A DNA stretch of 64,000 bases from Methanocella_A sp964548585. Lineage in GTDB: Archaea; Halobacteriota; Methanocellia; Methanocellales; Methanocellaceae. Every line of letters starts with the position of its first letter. Positions within the stretch are counted from its first letter, which is position 1. The translations under genes and the position numbers were made by a program. Positions 28,276 through 38,055 of the stretch are shown one piece after another. The stretch is from assembly GCA_964548585.1 (NCBI GenBank), contig CAZJRS010000007.1:3216-67215 (forward strand). Direction: 5' to 3'. The notes beneath the pieces are model-generated. The model saw nothing but the letters and a program-made list of their open reading frames with translations, did not search any database and had not been told where the DNA came from.

Positions 28276-28466
28276 TTTTTTGTTTTAAATACATCGTGCT
28301 CTTGTATCGGCTCTTTTCCTGGCGATAGGCTACATAAGATTTATTAAAGTAGCGCTTAAACTATTAAATTAATATTTGGGCCGTACATCGATGTTTTGAT
28401 ATGTCGTAAACAGATGGGTCGTTTTAGTGCAGCAAGCTGTCTACCCGGTACACGGTGGTTGATTTA

Positions 28467-30410
28467 ATGAAGAACACAACTAAAACTGTATTAATCGTTC
28501 TGGTGTTTCTCATGGTCCTTGCGCTGGGGATTGCGGCAACTGCTGTCAAGCCTCTATATAACCAGAGCCTTTTCAAGGCTCCTGATCAGACGGGGAGCGC
28601 CCATCCGAGCACGGGTGCCGTGTCCGGCAGGCTAACTACTTCAAACACCAGCGTGGGGCTGCCAAATGCATACGTTGCGATCGTCGATGCCACCAACAGT
28701 GCCCGGGCATACTACGAAACCACCAGCGATTCGAACGGTTTCTACCAGTTCCCGGCCGTCAACAATACCTATAGCCCGGCTAACGGTGGTGTCTACCTGG
28801 CCTTGTACAAGGTATATGCTAACCACAGCCTGTTTGGCGAGGGCTACTCTAATGCATTCCCTGTCGAAGAATACTCCACGTCTCCGGCTAACCTCGTCAT
28901 CATCCCACAGCCGGTGAGGGTGGTCGTGACCGCTGAGAAGAATCACGTTGAAGCTGACGATTCTGACCGGGTGGTTATCAGTGCATACGCCACAGATGCT
29001 CTTGGCGACCCCGTCGTAGATGGTACCTCCATTGACTTCTGGGTGAACGGGACTGTGGGCTACTGGAATGCATCCCAGAACGGTTCGCTGAGCAGGGACG
29101 GCGACTACTATGGCGTCCGGAATGTTTTGAATGTCCAGACTAAGAGTGGCTGGGCTAACGTAACCTTCGGCTGGGTCAACGAGACCAATATCGGCAACAA
29201 CTCGTCGATCTGGGCGTATAACCACAACGATTATTCCATCAACGGCTCGACCAGCATCTACTTCAACCCGACGATGGCCTCCTGGTTCGGTAGCGTTCAG
29301 GACAGCTTTGGAAAGCCGTATGGGGGCTCAATTGTCACTCTGCACCTGATGGGCATTGTCGGAAATACGCCTGTTGAGTACTATAACATGACCACCACTA
29401 CGTACGTGGATCTGCCGTATCCCGGTAGCTACGTGTTCGATAACATTGAGTTAAACAGCTCGATCACTTATGGGTATACCACTGCTCAGGCGAACATTGG
29501 TGACGGTGTTACCTACTACGGCGCTTCACAGAACTATTCGTTGAACAAACTGAAGACTTCCGCCGGATTTGTTGTCCTTCACGTCCCGATGCCTGATGGT
29601 ATCGATTTAACTGCAGACCCGGAGACGATTTTGATTGGTGGTGACCAGTCGATCATCACTGCTCAGCTGTTCTATAACGGAAAGCCGTACAAGAGGTCCG
29701 GTGTAAGTGTGACCTTCTTCGGTAGCAATGACACCATCGGCTACCTGCCCAGTATTAAGACCAACATGTCCAACAGCGCCGGCCAGGCAGCAATCATCCT
29801 GACGTCCAATGCGACCAAGGGTAACATCACTGTAACCGGATACACCACGATCGGAATCAGCAGAAACCTAACCGACAGCGTCGATGTACAGGTAGTCGGC
29901 TGGGGCACGATCTCAGGCATGGTGACAAATAAGAATAAAATCGGTATCCCCAACGCAACCGTCAAGCTCTGGACCGTCAAATGGGCGAATGGCACCTACG
30001 AGAACCAGAAGCTGGTCCGGGCGCCGGAGAACCCACAGCAAACTGTATCCCGGCCTGAGATCGCTGCGATCGGAACATACACTTACTACCGGGTCCCTTC
30101 GGGTCAGTACAACCTAACTGCCGAGAAGGCTGACTCATCGGGCAACGTCCACCTGTGGTTTGCATGGGTAAACCTGACGGTTGGCACTGCCACAAATAAT
30201 GTGGCATTGCCTGATTATGCGGGCGGATCGATTGTCGCAGCGACTCCTCCACCGCCTCCTGCCGTAACACTCGCTCCGGCTCCGACTATGCCGGTTCAGG
30301 TTGAAACAAGCCTGCCCACCCCTTTTCCGGCTCCGGGCTTTGAGTCCGTATTGATACTGTCCTGCCTGCCTGTGGTAGCTTATCTCCTCGTGAGGAAACA
30401 GCGGAAATAG
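28467..30410 (+). CDS. Secreted surface protein with carboxypeptidase-regulatory-like domains and PGF-CTERM-type anchor
   Basis: About 647 aa. ATG 28467 is chosen because GGTGG sits 8 bp upstream and the protein then begins with a normal signal peptide (MKNTTKTVLIVLVFLMVLAL). The N-terminal domain (GAVSGRLTTSNTSVGLPNAY) and the late one (GTISGMVTNKNKIGIPNATV) are carboxypeptidase-regulatory-like; the middle has bacterial Ig-like repeats with many N-x-S/T sequons. The C-terminus has a Pro-rich spacer, then PGFESVLILS, a hydrophobic helix and RKQRK. That layout matches PGF-CTERM archaeosortase sorting signals. Role: S-layer-associated or adhesion protein. Confidence 0.8.
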   Translation: MKNTTKTVLIVLVFLMVLALGIAATAVKPLYNQSLFKAPDQTGSAHPSTGAVSGRLTTSNTSVGLPNAYVAIVDATNSARAYYETTSDSNGFYQFPAVNNTYSPANGGVYLALYKVYANHSLFGEGYSNAFPVEEYSTSPANLVIIPQPVRVVVTAEKNHVEADDSDRVVISAYATDALGDPVVDGTSIDFWVNGTVGYWNASQNGSLSRDGDYYGVRNVLNVQTKSGWANVTFGWVNETNIGNNSSIWAYNHNDYSINGSTSIYFNPTMASWFGSVQDSFGKPYGGSIVTLHLMGIVGNTPVEYYNMTTTTYVDLPYPGSYVFDNIELNSSITYGYTTAQANIGDGVTYYGASQNYSLNKLKTSAGFVVLHVPMPDGIDLTADPETILIGGDQSIITAQLFYNGKPYKRSGVSVTFFGSNDTIGYLPSIKTNMSNSAGQAAIILTSNATKGNITVTGYTTIGISRNLTDSVDVQVVGWGTISGMVTNKNKIGIPNATVKLWTVKWANGTYENQKLVRAPENPQQTVSRPEIAAIGTYTYYRVPSGQYNLTAEKADSSGNVHLWFAWVNLTVGTATNNVALPDYAGGSIVAATPPPPPAVTLAPAPTMPVQVETSLPTPFPAPGFESVLILSCLPVVAYLLVRKQRK

Positions 30411-30800
30411 TAAGTCGGGTATCAAGCGCCCGAGCGGGTTGTGTTTTAATAGCTGTGCAGTTAGTGTTTTTACTGTCCCTGAGGCTTGGGTAGCATCGGC
30501 CACAGCCACACTCAAGCTGCCACTGGAACACACTGAAATAGACTTCGTCGATTTCTCCTCAGTAGAAATATTTGCATGTGTTGATATTGTAAAACCATAT
30601 TGTCGGCATCTTGCCACTTGATGTATGTGTAAGTTTGCAGGAGACCCTGTCCTACATCTGGTATAAAACATTTATTCTGATGGCGGAAATCGTCGCAATA
30701 TTTGCCATCTCCTATGTATAATTTATGAGGATGGATATTGTGTCATAATATGACCTCCGTTCAACTATCCTCACTTTTCCCTTCGGAGCTATTATGTCAC
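30411..30800. other. Intergenic region between convergent genes, no gene seen
   Basis: A frame at 30439-30621 lacks a ribosome-binding site and protein features. I could not identify a clear hairpin terminator; the right half is A+T-rich. Confidence 0.5.
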
Positions 30801-31778
30801 TTATTTCTGTTGCTTTCGCCGAATAACCCTCTGGATCATAACGATCAGGAGCGACGTCAGCATCATCAGCAGACCGCCTAAAAGCAGTATCTCCAGAAGG
30901 TCTGGCGGAATATCTGTCAGGCTCCTATCCATTTTACCGCCGGTAACGGCGAGCGCGAACACGCCTGGCCCAGGTGATACCAGCTGGTATATCAGCTTAT
31001 CACTCCCTGCTTTGAGCACTCTGTATGACTGTTGTACTGCAGAGCCGTTATTGCACATGTAGCAAGTGGCATTGCTCATGCCTGTTTTTTGCTCCCATCC
31101 GGCATCGACACCAATCGTGACGACCACAAACTCGACCGAATCTCTGCTCTGCGGATTAGTCCCGTATACTTCTACTGCCAGCGGCACCTCCTGTGCTGAA
31201 AGCCCGGCCTGCGAAAGTCCTGTGTTAATCAAATCCGCAGCCTGGTTTGCTTTGCCTGTCTCTACCCGGTAAGCGATCCCTTGTGGCAGGTCTCTCAGGA
31301 AGATGGCTATATCGGCGGAAAAGTTACTTCCCTGATGCACGGTTGTACCCGTCGGGATGTCGAGTTCTGCCCCGGTGATCCTCCCGAAAAATCCTTCCGA
31401 GTTTGCCACCATGCTATCGGTCGCCAGCACCATGCTAGCTACCCTCGCTGAATCCTGGTATATGGGGAGGGCCATGGTATTGTTGCGGAAGATGATGCCT
31501 TTCTCAGAATCGTACAGAGAGATCAGTTTCGCTCCGTTTTCCACTCTGGCGGGAATGAGAAGATACGATGACTGGCCGGTATAAACTAGCTGCACGTTGC
31601 CAGCTAACGCTGCCCCTCCGATACTGGTACATACTACCTGCCCCGAGCCTGACAGGGGGAACTGCGCAGGCACATTCACTTCCCTGGTGGTCAGATCAGC
31701 TGCGCAAACGGTCATGGACAGGCATATCCCGACGAGAGCTGCAGCAGCCATAGCGAGCTTTCGCAGACGTACAGACAT
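30801..31778 (-). CDS. Secreted membrane-anchored protein of unknown function
   Basis: A 325-aa protein: signal peptide (RKLAMAAAALVGICLSMTVC), an extracellular region of about 240 aa, and a C-terminal helix (LLLGGLLMMLTSLLIVMI) followed by QRVIRRKQQK. The stretch AGWEQKTGMSNATCYMCNN has a CYMC pair that may form a disulphide or bind metal. I do not recognise the family. Orientation is opposite to both neighbours, so it is probably a single-gene unit. Confidence 0.6.
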   Translation of the reverse strand: MSVRLRKLAMAAAALVGICLSMTVCAADLTTREVNVPAQFPLSGSGQVVCTSIGGAALAGNVQLVYTGQSSYLLIPARVENGAKLISLYDSEKGIIFRNNTMALPIYQDSARVASMVLATDSMVANSEGFFGRITGAELDIPTGTTVHQGSNFSADIAIFLRDLPQGIAYRVETGKANQAADLINTGLSQAGLSAQEVPLAVEVYGTNPQSRDSVEFVVVTIGVDAGWEQKTGMSNATCYMCNNGSAVQQSYRVLKAGSDKLIYQLVSPGPGVFALAVTGGKMDRSLTDIPPDLLEILLLGGLLMMLTSLLIVMIQRVIRRKQQK

Positions 31779-31936
31779 CTGTGGAAACTGTGAGCCTGCT
31801 ATCTACAAAAGAGTGACTGGCTTTTTTCACGAGCGCCGCTTTTACTCTGCAAATCTGTTCGCCCGGATGCCAATAGATTTTTATGTACGGGCTACAGAAA
31901 ATATAATAACGTGAAGCGTCTATCCAGTATTTCATA

Positions 31937-33646
31937 ATGGCCAGACACCTTCAAAAGAGCGTGGAAACAAGCAAGGCAAAAAATAAAAATTCTCACGCAT
32001 TCTCGCGGACTGATGTCCTGCTCCTGCTGGCCATAATTATCCTGTCTTTTACCATAAGGTATGTCAGTATAGGTGATAATGGAATCACCTATGATGAGCC
32101 GGTCTATGTTCAGATTGGATCTGAGTATGTCTACTCGATTGTCCATCTAGACTTCAGCGGTGATTCGTGGTCTCTGAATAAAGAGCATCCGCCGGTGAGT
32201 AAATATATTTACGGTACAGTGATCTGGCTTCTAAACGGTCCCGATTATTCCTACCAGGCGTATCTTTTGGCCAAGTTAGCCAGCGCGATAATGGGGATCC
32301 TGACCTGTGTAATCGTTTACCTGCTCGGCCGGGAGCACTATTCCCGGGAAACCGGGTTTGCCAGCGCAATTATCCTCTCGCTGTCCCCCGTATTCCTGGC
32401 GCATACGCAAATAGCTGCCATCGAATCCCCTTTGACATTTTTTATCACACTAACAGTCTATGTTTTCATGCTTGCCGTAAAAATGAACAACAAAATTTAT
32501 TTTCTACTGTCGGCCATCACCTTCGGCCTGGTGATCAGCACCAAGTATAATGGGCTCATCATCCTGCCTGTACTGGCTATTTTCTTCTTAATTTTCACCT
32601 GGCTCGGGCTGAAGACGAAGGCAGGTACCAATAATTTACGCGATCTAGCTTCAAATTTTTATCTGTTCGTACCTGTCACGAAGATCGTCATTTTTTTGTC
32701 GGTATCGATCCTGGTATTTTTCATTATCTGGCCCTGGCTCTGGACGGATACCATAAGCCGTTTAAACGAATCACTTTCGCACTGGAGTAACCAGTTCACG
32801 ATTCACCAGGAATATTTCCTTGGCAGCTACGTAAAACCTCCGGTATATTACTATCCTGTCTATTTCATGGTTACCTTGCCAGCGTTGTTGTTTATCCCTC
32901 TGGTCGCAGGCATCGTCGGCACAGTGAGATCCAGAAATGCGTTTCACTTATGCATACTACTCTGGTTCCTGGTTCCGTTTGCCTATACATTTTCCAGCTA
33001 CAACCAGGATGGCATGCGCTATATTATCTTCATCTACCCGGCAGTTGCTTTGCTTTGCGGCTACGGACTAGTAAAGATCGCGGGATCGATCGCCAGGCTG
33101 ATCAGCGATCGATTCAGGTGGATGACTAGGGAAAAGGTGTTTGCAGGTATCACCGCGATTATGCTAATCTATATGGTCGGCACTGCAGCGCTGGTTTACC
33201 CGTACTATCTAGACTACTACAACGTCTTCGCAGGCGGCCTAAACAACGTCAGCGAGCACAAGCTTTTTAAATTCGGATGGTGGGGGGAAGGGATCAAAGA
33301 ATCTATGGACTGGATTGGCAGCGATGCCCCGGACAATGCTACGGTTGTGATGCTGACGCAACCCTACGATACCAGGAACTTCGATGTTTTCTATCATCAT
33401 CAGCTATACGTCACGTCTCTGGCCGAAAAAAACAACGTGGAATACAATTTTACCTGGGCACCGGCTGTCACTTACATCAATGGCAAACGTTTCGAGTTCA
33501 TCCCGGATTACCTGGTACTTAACGTAAAAATGGCTCAGGACGGAAACGTCGTCTTCCATGACTCATCCTATCGAGCAGTATATAATTCTACTGTAAAGGG
33601 AGTACCAATCGTCACCGTCTACAAAAAAATTAATTCAACTACTTAG
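31937..33646 (+). CDS. Dolichyl-phosphate-mannose-protein mannosyltransferase-like protein (GT39)
   Basis: A 569-aa membrane protein with about 10-12 helices. The first extracytoplasmic loop reads NGITYDEPVYVQIGSEY, where the D-E pair matches the catalytic acidic pair of GT39 / PMT enzymes; the following EHPPVSKYIYG block is also typical. The C-terminal about 120 residues are soluble. Likely uses a polyprenyl-phosphate sugar as donor to glycosylate surface proteins or lipids. It is preceded by an A+T-rich promoter region at about 31865-31910. Confidence 0.82.
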   Translation: MARHLQKSVETSKAKNKNSHAFSRTDVLLLLAIIILSFTIRYVSIGDNGITYDEPVYVQIGSEYVYSIVHLDFSGDSWSLNKEHPPVSKYIYGTVIWLLNGPDYSYQAYLLAKLASAIMGILTCVIVYLLGREHYSRETGFASAIILSLSPVFLAHTQIAAIESPLTFFITLTVYVFMLAVKMNNKIYFLLSAITFGLVISTKYNGLIILPVLAIFFLIFTWLGLKTKAGTNNLRDLASNFYLFVPVTKIVIFLSVSILVFFIIWPWLWTDTISRLNESLSHWSNQFTIHQEYFLGSYVKPPVYYYPVYFMVTLPALLFIPLVAGIVGTVRSRNAFHLCILLWFLVPFAYTFSSYNQDGMRYIIFIYPAVALLCGYGLVKIAGSIARLISDRFRWMTREKVFAGITAIMLIYMVGTAALVYPYYLDYYNVFAGGLNNVSEHKLFKFGWWGEGIKESMDWIGSDAPDNATVVMLTQPYDTRNFDVFYHHQLYVTSLAEKNNVEYNFTWAPAVTYINGKRFEFIPDYLVLNVKMAQDGNVVFHDSSYRAVYNSTVKGVPIVTVYKKINSTT

Positions 33647-33721
33647 AAAAAGGGACTCTTCTCCAGATTCAGGATGATAACTTTACAGACCCGACGTTTC
33701 CAGGTTATCCTGAAACTGTTT

Positions 33722-33759
33722 TTGAAAAAAAGAAGAATACGGGGCAGGAACCCCGTATT
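33722..33759 (-). terminator. Terminator of the thermosome gene
   Basis: AATACGGGG (33736-33744) pairs with CCCCGTATT (33751-33759). On the reverse strand the hairpin is followed by a T-rich tract (33722-33735), about 30 bp past the stop codon. Confidence 0.75.
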
Positions 33760-33790
33760 TATACTGGTATTTGTCTCAGGACCGGGAACT

Positions 33791-35434
33791 TTACATCCCC
33801 ATATCCATTTCGCCCATGCCGCCGGGGCCCATGCCCGGTCCGCCACGGCCGCCGGACATCTTGCTGGCTGCGATGACGTCATCGATCCTCAGGATCATGA
33901 TGGCTGCCTCGCTGGCGCCGCTGACTGCCTGGGTCTTGACACGGAGGGGCTCTACAACCTTCTCCTTCTTCATGTCTACGGCTTCGCCGGTGAACACGTT
34001 GATACCCGCAGTCTTCATTGCGCCCTTGCCTTCGTGCTTGCTGCGCAGGCTGACGAGTACGTCGATCGGGTCGAGGCCAGCGTTCTCTGCGAGGGTCCTC
34101 GGAATGACTTCCATGGCCTCGGCAAATGCCTCGATCGCGAGCTGCTCCCTGCCACCGACGGTGGAAGCGAACTCCTTCAGGCGCAGTGCGAGCTCGATCT
34201 CGCAGGAGCCTCCGCCCACTACGTACTTCTTGTCCTCTACTACGACGCCTACGACGCGCAGCGCATCGTGCACTGCCCTGTCAAGCTCGTCTACCACGTG
34301 CTCTGTGCCGCCGCGGAGGATCATGCTGACTGCCTTCGGGTTCTTGCACTTCTCAACGAAGATCATGCTCTCGTCGCCGATCTTGCGCTCTTCGACGAGG
34401 CCTGCTGCGCCGAGGTCATCCTTGGTCAGCTCGTCGATGCTGGTGCAAACGCGTGCGCCGGTCGACTTGGCGAGCTTCTTGAGGTCGGATTCCTTGACAC
34501 GGCGGGCTGCCATGATACCTGCCTTGGCGAGGTAGTGCTGGACGAGGTCGTCCACGCCCTTCTGGCAGAACACGACGTTGGCGCCGATTTTCTGGATCTT
34601 GGTGACCATGTCCTTGAGCATCTTCTCTTCCTGGTCGAGGAAGCTCTGGAGCTGGTCCGGGCTGGTGATCTCGATCTTGGCGTCGATCTCGGTCTTTTCG
34701 ATCTCCAGGGGAGTGTCGATTAACGCGATCTTCGCGTTCTTGACCGTCTTCGGCATGTTCGGGTGGATTCTTTCCTTGTCGATCACGATGCCTTCGATGA
34801 GCTCTGAGTCGCCGATGGTGCCGCCGACTTTCTTCTCTACCTTGATGTCGTCGACGTCGACCTTGCCGCTCTCGTCTACGACTGCCTTGATTGCCTTGAC
34901 GCACAGGTCAGCGAGCTTCTCGCCTACTGCTTCTGCGCCCTTGCCGGTCATGGCTGTGACTGCGAATTCCTTGAGGAGTGCCTCGTCCTTGAGCGAGACG
35001 TCGAATGCAAGGCTGTTCAGGATTTCCCTTGCCTTGTTGGCTGCCTGCCTGTAGCCGGATGCGATGACTGTCGGGTGAACGTCCTGGTCCAGAAGGGCCT
35101 CGGACTTCTTCAGTAATTCGCCTGCGAGTACGACTGCGGTGGTGGTGCCATCGCCGACTTCATCGTCCTGCGTCTTGGCGATCTCCACGATCATTTTGGC
35201 GGCGGGGTGCTCGATGTCCATTTCTTTCAGGATAGTAACACCGTCGTTGGTGATGACTACATCACCGAGGGAGTCTACGAGCATCTTGTCCATGCCCTTC
35301 GGACCAAGGGTAGTCCTGACTGCCTCTGCTACAGCCCTTGCGGCCATAAGGTTCATTGCCTGAGCGTCACGGCCCCTTGTCCTGCTGGAGCCTTCCTTCA
35401 GAATTATAATCGGTTGGTTGGATTGCTGTGCCAA
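33791..35434 (-). CDS. thsA: Thermosome subunit (group II chaperonin)
   Basis: A 547-aa TCP-1/Cpn60 group II subunit. It shows DGVTILKEMDIEHPAAKM, the nucleotide-binding GDGTTTAVVLAGELL, and the flexible Gly/Met-rich tail GGRGGPGMGPGGMGEMDMGM. Translation starts at TTG 35434 (protein MAQQSNQPIIIL), with GGAGG 8 bp upstream. It forms a double-ring ATP-dependent folding chamber with a built-in lid. Its own promoter (TATA at 35502-35510) and terminator make it a monocistronic unit. Whether it is the alpha or beta subunit cannot be told here. Confidence 0.95.
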   Translation of the reverse strand: MAQQSNQPIIILKEGSSRTRGRDAQAMNLMAARAVAEAVRTTLGPKGMDKMLVDSLGDVVITNDGVTILKEMDIEHPAAKMIVEIAKTQDDEVGDGTTTAVVLAGELLKKSEALLDQDVHPTVIASGYRQAANKAREILNSLAFDVSLKDEALLKEFAVTAMTGKGAEAVGEKLADLCVKAIKAVVDESGKVDVDDIKVEKKVGGTIGDSELIEGIVIDKERIHPNMPKTVKNAKIALIDTPLEIEKTEIDAKIEITSPDQLQSFLDQEEKMLKDMVTKIQKIGANVVFCQKGVDDLVQHYLAKAGIMAARRVKESDLKKLAKSTGARVCTSIDELTKDDLGAAGLVEERKIGDESMIFVEKCKNPKAVSMILRGGTEHVVDELDRAVHDALRVVGVVVEDKKYVVGGGSCEIELALRLKEFASTVGGREQLAIEAFAEAMEVIPRTLAENAGLDPIDVLVSLRSKHEGKGAMKTAGINVFTGEAVDMKKEKVVEPLRVKTQAVSGASEAAIMILRIDDVIAASKMSGGRGGPGMGPGGMGEMDMGM

Positions 35435-35501
35435 ATGTGAATCCTCCTTAACTTATTAGAATAATACCTGTGTGGTAATCAGGTTTTATGTGCTTGTGAT
35501 T

Positions 35502-35510
35502 CTATATATA
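35502..35510 (-). promoter_or_regulatory. TATA box of the thermosome gene
   Basis: The symmetric CTATATATAG lies about 70 bp upstream of the TTG start. Transcription would begin near 35478. A GC hairpin (CCCC-TTC-GGGG around 35522-35532) lies just upstream of it. Confidence 0.6.
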
Positions 35511-35718
35511 GCTTGCGCACGCCCCCTTCGGGGCCGAATAGTAAATGCCATCGACCAAAGGGGATTTGATTTATATCTACACACAAATGATAATATTACA
35601 TTTCCTGCTGCGAAAAGGCCTCTTTATTTGCCGAGGCTGTTTAATATCGCGGCCATTTTCTTAAATCAGAATACACTTCTATATATAATTTGTTCCAGCA
35701 TAACTTAAATCAAAGCCG

Positions 35719-36021
35719 TCACTCGACTACGACTCTCAATATGTATTCAGGCGCAGGCTTCGACCACGGCCTGACCAGGCTGAAACACATTTCGCACTCG
35801 CCGGTGGCTATCGCAGCGAAGCGCCACCATCGTGCTCCTGATCCGTTAAACCGGGCGGACCCCTTTTCTTCGTAATCCGAGTCATCAAGCTGCAGGCACG
35901 GGCACAGGTGCTTATACTCCCACATGTATCCTGACACCCTGCTCTCGGGTAGATGCACGACCAGCCTTTCCCGGAGCTTGAGGCTAATCTGCGTCCCGTT
36001 GTCACCTAACCTGGCGATCAT
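35719..36021 (-). CDS. Chagasin-like cysteine protease inhibitor (MEROPS I42 type)
   Basis: About 100 aa when started at ATG 36021, 26-30 bp after a TATA-like CGTTTATAGC, giving a leaderless-type gene; ATG 36045 would lie too close to that box. The protein shows the I42 pattern: LRERLVVHLPE, SRVSGYMWEY in place of the NPTTGYxW loop, GARWWRFAAIATGECEMCF, and VRPWSKPAPEYILRVVV matching the RPW loop. Family members inhibit papain-like proteases. There is no signal peptide, so it would act in the cytoplasm. The first loop is degenerate, so activity is uncertain. Confidence 0.7.
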   Translation of the reverse strand: MIARLGDNGTQISLKLRERLVVHLPESRVSGYMWEYKHLCPCLQLDDSDYEEKGSARFNGSGARWWRFAAIATGECEMCFSLVRPWSKPAPEYILRVVVE

Positions 36022-36045
36022 GCATTTACCCGAACGATTTCCCAT

Positions 36046-36055
36046 CGTTTATAGC
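36046..36055 (-). promoter_or_regulatory. TATA-like box for the chagasin-like gene
   Basis: Reverse-strand GCTATAAACG. The distance to ATG 36021 fits a leaderless transcript. Confidence 0.45.
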
Positions 36056-36138
36056 TTCCACATGCCACGATGGTATGTTCCGCATGAGTCCAGCCGCCTC
36101 CGCTCTTAGTGAATCCAGAGCAGTAAATGTAAAAGTTC

Positions 36139-36148
36139 ATATATTATG
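36139..36148 (+). promoter_or_regulatory. TATA box for the PAPS-reductase-like gene
   Basis: CATATATTAT is centred about 25 bp upstream of ATG 36169, so the mRNA would start at or next to the start codon. Confidence 0.55.
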
Positions 36149-36168
36149 TACCCCCCATTTTTGCCAGA

Positions 36169-38055
36169 ATGAGCCACGTTTATCTTGGAAAGCTGACCCT
36201 GTTCTGGTGCGACACCTGTAACGTCCCGGTACTGGGCAAAAAGTGCGCGAAGTGCGGGTGTGAGTCAAGGCGGGTAGAGGTTACTCCGCCCGGCGATATC
36301 CGCCCGGCATTCCCCTTCGATATCGACCTGATCAACCGGGCGATCGCTGAAGGCTTTGGCCACGAAGGCCTCATCCAGGATAAAATTGTAGTGCTCAATA
36401 AAGCTCCTTACGAGGACCGCCTGGATGAGATATATGTGGATGGCCGCATGTTCGGTGCGGTGCGGTTCGACCCCGTCCGGCTGAAGTGGACCTTTATGCC
36501 CCGGGCATACTCGGCGAAGCAGATGAAGATCACGAAGGGCTACGTGATTGCCGACAAAGGGGCTGAAAAGCCGTTGCTCGGCAGCTGCAACATGCTCGGT
36601 CCCGGTGTGGTCGACTGCGATGAAAATATCCGGATCGACGACGAGGTTATCGTTCTCCTGGATGGCAACCCGATCGCCATGGGCCGGGCTAAGATGACGG
36701 GCGCCGACATGAAGCTACGGAAGAAGGGTGTGGCTGTCAAGACACGCTGGAACGGCTATGATGACACTGTGATTTCGGCAGGCGGCCAGACCTGGGACGA
36801 CGCGATAGTAGCTAACACCAATTACCTAGACGGCTTTGAAAACGAGGCTATTAGCTTCACAAAGAAGACTGTGGCAGCACATGCTGATCTTCCCGTCACC
36901 GTGTCCTACTCGGGCGGCAAAGACAGCCTGGCCACGTTGCTGATCGTCAAAAAGGCGGTGCCTGAGTTCGATGTGATGTACATCGACACCGGCCTGGAGT
37001 TCCCGGAGACCACCGAGAACGTTCATCAGGTGGCAGAGCAATATGCCCTGAAACTGAAAATCGCCGAAGCCGAGTCCTTCTGGGCCGCAGTCCCCAAGTT
37101 CGGCCCTCCGTCCGTCGAGGCAAGGTGGTGTTGCAAAGTCTGCAAGCTAGGCCCGATCACCAATCTAATCGAAACCAGCTACCCAAAGGGTTGTCTCTCT
37201 TTCATCGGCCAACGTCGATACGAGTCCGAAGTCCGGGCCAAGAGCCAGCGGGTCTGGCAGAACCCGTGGGTGGGCAACCAGACCAGTGCTTCGCCGATCC
37301 AGAACTGGACCGCATTGCACATCTGGCTCTACCTCTTCCGGGAAAAGGCGCCGTACAATCCGCTATATGGGCGGGGCTTCGACCGCATCGGCTGCTGGCT
37401 ATGCCCGAGCGCCAGCCTGGCCGACTACGAGTACGTCAAGCAGCAGCACCCAGAGATGTGGCAGCAGTGGGAGGCTTTCCTGCTGGACTACTGTAGAAAA
37501 GTCGGGCTCTCACCTGGCTATGTGACCTACGGGCTGTGGCGGTGGAAACGCTTACCCCCGCAGTGGGAAGAGATCCGTAATACACTTGGCATCACTACCA
37601 CGACGCCTGAAGGCAAAGTGGAAACTCTCGACTTTTCAGTCGTCTGTGGTCATCGTCCTTGCAAGGACGGCTCGGTCAGCGCAGAAGGCAGCTTTGACGC
37701 GCCGCTCGACCTGGGCCGACTGGAAGTCATGTTGAGGCCGCTGGGCGAGGTCCGGTCAATGGACGGGGTTATCTTTATCCCGACGGCGGGTGAGGGCAGC
37801 ATGCAGGTCTTTGCCACTGGTACAGTGGTTGCCCGGGGCATAGATGAAGCAGCCGTCCGGGATATTATCTGCCGGGCGGAAAAAGCCATTCGCCGAGGCA
37901 TGCTCTGTACTGGCTGTGGCGTCTGTGTAGGGGTATGCCCCATAAACGCTATAACCAAGGAAGACCACAAAGCTACCATTAGCGAGGGCTGCAACGCATG
38001 TGGGGCGTGCATTTCCATATGCCCGCTCGTCAAGTTCCGGGGGGACTTTCAGTGA
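36169..38055 (+). CDS. PAPS-reductase-like protein with zinc ribbon, PUA and two 4Fe-4S modules
   Basis: A 628-aa multidomain protein. Order: zinc ribbon (CDTCNVPVLGKKCAKCGC, residues 15-32), PUA-like domain (about 105-190), PP-loop ATPase / PAPS-reductase domain with SYSGGKDSLATLL (about 247-258) and a Cys cluster RWCCKVCK, then a ferredoxin domain with CTGCGVCVGVCP and CNACGACISICP. This domain order is known in methanogen genomes as PAPS-reductase-like proteins of unclear role. The PUA domain suggests RNA as a substrate or tRNA thiolation; sulfate assimilation is the alternative. Its TGA overlaps the hisH GTG. Confidence 0.85.
   Translation: MSHVYLGKLTLFWCDTCNVPVLGKKCAKCGCESRRVEVTPPGDIRPAFPFDIDLINRAIAEGFGHEGLIQDKIVVLNKAPYEDRLDEIYVDGRMFGAVRFDPVRLKWTFMPRAYSAKQMKITKGYVIADKGAEKPLLGSCNMLGPGVVDCDENIRIDDEVIVLLDGNPIAMGRAKMTGADMKLRKKGVAVKTRWNGYDDTVISAGGQTWDDAIVANTNYLDGFENEAISFTKKTVAAHADLPVTVSYSGGKDSLATLLIVKKAVPEFDVMYIDTGLEFPETTENVHQVAEQYALKLKIAEAESFWAAVPKFGPPSVEARWCCKVCKLGPITNLIETSYPKGCLSFIGQRRYESEVRAKSQRVWQNPWVGNQTSASPIQNWTALHIWLYLFREKAPYNPLYGRGFDRIGCWLCPSASLADYEYVKQQHPEMWQQWEAFLLDYCRKVGLSPGYVTYGLWRWKRLPPQWEEIRNTLGITTTTPEGKVETLDFSVVCGHRPCKDGSVSAEGSFDAPLDLGRLEVMLRPLGEVRSMDGVIFIPTAGEGSMQVFATGTVVARGIDEAAVRDIICRAEKAIRRGMLCTGCGVCVGVCPINAITKEDHKATISEGCNACGACISICPLVKFRGDFQ

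Noticed and set aside
33674..34723. 349-codon forward open frame opposite the thermosome gene
   Set aside because: It is the antisense shadow of a strongly conserved chaperonin gene in GC-rich codons; no domain is visible and the thermosome frame explains the sequence.
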